DNA from: Desulfocicer vacuolatum DSM 3385
Lineage (GTDB): Bacteria; Desulfobacterota; Desulfobacteria; Desulfobacterales; SURF-7
NCBI GenBank assembly: GCA_945870015.1
Contig: CAMBQS010000066.1
Coordinates: 1 to 12,512, forward strand
Reading direction: 5' to 3'
Length of the DNA stretch: 12,512 nt
In this document: piece by piece, positions 11,110 through 12,512 of the stretch
Position numbering within the stretch: the stretch's first letter is position 1
How the letters are laid out: the number at the start of each line of letters is the position of its first letter
The notes under the pieces: model-generated
What the model saw: the letters and a program-made list of their open reading frames with translations, nothing else
Databases searched by the model: none
What the model was told of the DNA's origin: nothing
Position numbers and translations under genes: made by a program

Positions 11110-12512
11110 TTAATCCGCCACACACCGGAATCCCAGAATATTTGCCGTGTAATCAGCCTCAAACCGGAACCGGTTGGATAATTGGATATTACGGGCCGAT
11201 ATCCATGACCCTCCTTTTGCGATGTGATATCTCTTTTCCCGTATTTTTCCAGATGCGGGTTTGATCTGATCGGAAGTCCACTCAAGAACATTACAGAGGA
11301 TATCTGCTACACCGAAACTGTTTATGCCGCTGGAATAGTGATCCACCGGCGTGGTATCGGAGATGGCACTGTGCTCATAATTGCAGGCATTTTCCATCCA
11401 CGCATTCCCCCAGGGGTAAAGATTTCCTCTCTCAGTTCTTGCCGCCGCCTCCCATTCGAACTCCGTACAAAGGCGTTTCCCGATCCATGCTGAAAAATGA
11501 ACCGCATCCTGAAAGCTCACCTGGACAACCGGATGATTCCTCTTCCCATGAAGAGTGCTTCCCGGGCCGAATGGCTGATACCAGAATGCGCCCTTGATTT
11601 TTTCTTTGGTATAGGAGGCCTTCCATTCAAAGCTTCTGGTATTGGTTTTTGAATCAACATTTTTCTGAAACCGGCCTGAATATACCCATCCAAACCCAAA
11701 TTTCTCGGCAGTTGTCTGATAGCCGGTTCTTTCAACAAACACTTCGAACAATGCATTGGTGATCGGATACTTTCCAATATAAAAATCCGGCAGGGATATG
11801 GTTTTTTCCGGGAGATCGATATTGGAATCTGACCTGCATCCGATAATATATTGTCCGCCGGGTATCAGGAGATATTGATTGTAATATCGTTCCATGCTCC
11901 CGAGAACTCCATCAAACTGTTCGGCAAGAAGATTCTTGTCGGTCTGGAACTCTTTTTGTTCAAGATTGTCCCGAGGCAATCCCAGTTGATCAAAAGCAGA
12001 AGTTTTATCAATTGTTCCATCCCCGTCGATCTCTTCAAGTTCCGTGTCCTCTATTTCTTCGATTTCATCCTCATCTATCTCTTCAACCGCTTCAAGATCG
12101 ATATCATCCATCTCTTCGGTGACTACTTCATCCCCGTCGATCTCCTCAAGCTCTGTGTCTTCAATCTCTTCAGCGGCTGCATCTTCTATTTCATTAATCT
12201 CATCTTCATTAACCTCTTCAAGATCGATATCAACCACCTCTTCGGTGACTACTTCATCCCCGTCGATCTCCTCAAGCTCTGTGTCTTCGATTTCCTTAAT
12301 CTCATCCTCATCTATCTCTTCAATCTCTTCAGCGGCTGCATCTTCTATTTCACTGATCTCATCCTCTTCAACCTCTTCAAGATCAATATCATCCATCTCC
12401 TCGATGGCTGCTGCATCCCCGTCGATCTCCTCAAGCTCTGTGTCTTCGATCTCCTTGATCTCATCCTCGTCTATCTCTTCGACCTCTTCAGCGGTTGCAT
12501 CTTCTACTTCAC
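11110..12512 (-). CDS. FGE-sulfatase (SUMF1-like) domain protein with acidic repeat region (N-terminus beyond the window)
   Basis: The frame is open from the right edge to TAA at 11112-11110, giving 467 visible codons. The first ~170 residues (11990-12512) are imperfect modules very rich in Glu and Asp. The C-terminal ~255 residues are an FGE-sulfatase/C-type-lectin-like domain: YLLIPGGQYIIG, FYIGKYPITNALFEVFV, NHPVVQVSFQDAVHFSAWIG, RLCTEFEWEAAARTERG, LYPWGNAW, NSFGVADILCNVLEWTSD, HIAKGGSWISARNIQ and LGFRCVAD. True formylglycine-generating enzymes carry two copper-binding cysteines just after KGGS; here those places hold Ser and Gln, so it is probably not an FGE but uses the fold for binding or another reaction. 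Such domains often accompany Ser/Thr kinases, and one lies leftward at 1-2438 on the same strand. An ATG at 12396 is internal to the repeats and unlikely to be the start. Confidence 0.85.
   Translation of the reverse strand, partial: EVEDATAEEVEEIDEDEIKEIEDTELEEIDGDAAAIEEMDDIDLEEVEEDEISEIEDAAAEEIEEIDEDEIKEIEDTELEEIDGDEVVTEEVVDIDLEEVNEDEINEIEDAAAEEIEDTELEEIDGDEVVTEEMDDIDLEAVEEIDEDEIEEIEDTELEEIDGDGTIDKTSAFDQLGLPRDNLEQKEFQTDKNLLAEQFDGVLGSMERYYNQYLLIPGGQYIIGCRSDSNIDLPEKTISLPDFYIGKYPITNALFEVFVERTGYQTTAEKFGFGWVYSGRFQKNVDSKTNTRSFEWKASYTKEKIKGAFWYQPFGPGSTLHGKRNHPVVQVSFQDAVHFSAWIGKRLCTEFEWEAAARTERGNLYPWGNAWMENACNYEHSAISDTTPVDHYSSGINSFGVADILCNVLEWTSDQIKPASGKIREKRYHIAKGGSWISARNIQLSNRFRFEADYTANILGFRCVAD
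11990..12512 (-). repeat. In-frame acidic coding repeats
   Basis: The DNA block CCCCGTCGATCTC recurs at 12021, 12132, 12258 and 12417, spaced 111, 126 and 159 bp, all multiples of three. It encodes the repeated EEIDGD. Modules run DIDLEEV, EDEI, EIEDAAAEE, IDEDEI, EIEDTELEEIDGD, EVVTEE, with inner units duplicated or dropped (37, 42 and 53 residues). Near identity suggests recent slippage or recombination. The array continues past the window. Confidence 0.85.

Noticed and set aside
11110..11885. FGE/C-type-lectin fold with a GFRC end as a diversity-generating retroelement target
   Set aside because: No reverse transcriptase and no near-repeat of the 3' end were found in the window. The fold alone is not enough.
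11990..12512. Regular repeats suggestive of a CRISPR array
   Set aside because: Repeat spacing varies (111, 126, 159 bp), always in multiples of three, and the whole block is an open frame of acidic modules, so these are coding repeats.

Overview
The window looks like chromosomal DNA of a Gram-negative bacterium of the Desulfobacterota/deltaproteobacterial type. This is an inference from gene content and protein style: a membrane-anchored Ser/Thr kinase, an FGE-sulfatase-fold protein, a lexA-led error-prone polymerase cassette, and moderate GC. No rRNA, tRNA or CRISPR was seen.

Layout. Positions 1-2438 (minus strand, running off the left edge) encode a protein kinase-like protein with two predicted N-terminal membrane segments. 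A 251-bp divergent region (2439-2689) holds a promoter for the kinase and one for the rightward operon. Positions 2690-8363 (plus strand) form a tight four-gene operon: LexA-type repressor, DUF72 (YecE-family) TIM-barrel protein, Y-family polymerase homologue of ImuB type, and a 1000-residue DnaE-type polymerase (DnaE2/ImuC-like). The junctions are 1 nt, 1 nt and a 4-nt ATGA overlap. After a 129-bp gap comes a small conserved protein of unknown role (8493-8849).

An insertion sequence of 1997 bp (8859-10855) starts 9 bp after that gene. It has 18-bp terminal inverted repeats (17/18 match), a leftward DDE transposase, and two rightward passenger genes. The first passenger resembles DUF6788; the second is an acidic protein I do not recognise. 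A perfect palindrome with 10-bp arms separates the transposase from the passengers and lies inside two overlapping divergent promoter-like sequences. An AT-rich 254-bp spacer follows. Positions 11110-12512 (minus strand, running off the right edge) encode a protein with an extremely acidic modular repeat region followed by an FGE-sulfatase (SUMF1-like) domain that lacks the FGE active-site cysteines.

How the genes work together. The operon reads as a variant of the damage-inducible lexA-imuA-imuB-dnaE2 mutagenesis cassette. LexA would repress the operon until RecA-stimulated self-cleavage. The Y-family protein has lost the usual catalytic carboxylates by eye alignment but keeps a QLELF sliding-clamp motif, so it is probably an adaptor. 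The DnaE-type enzyme has intact polymerase carboxylates and would do the synthesis. The imuA slot holds a DUF72 gene, and the Y-family protein lacks the longer C-terminal extension of classical ImuB. That makes this arrangement the most interesting thing in the window. The kinase and the FGE-domain protein belong to families that often occur together, but here they are separated by the cassette and the insertion sequence.
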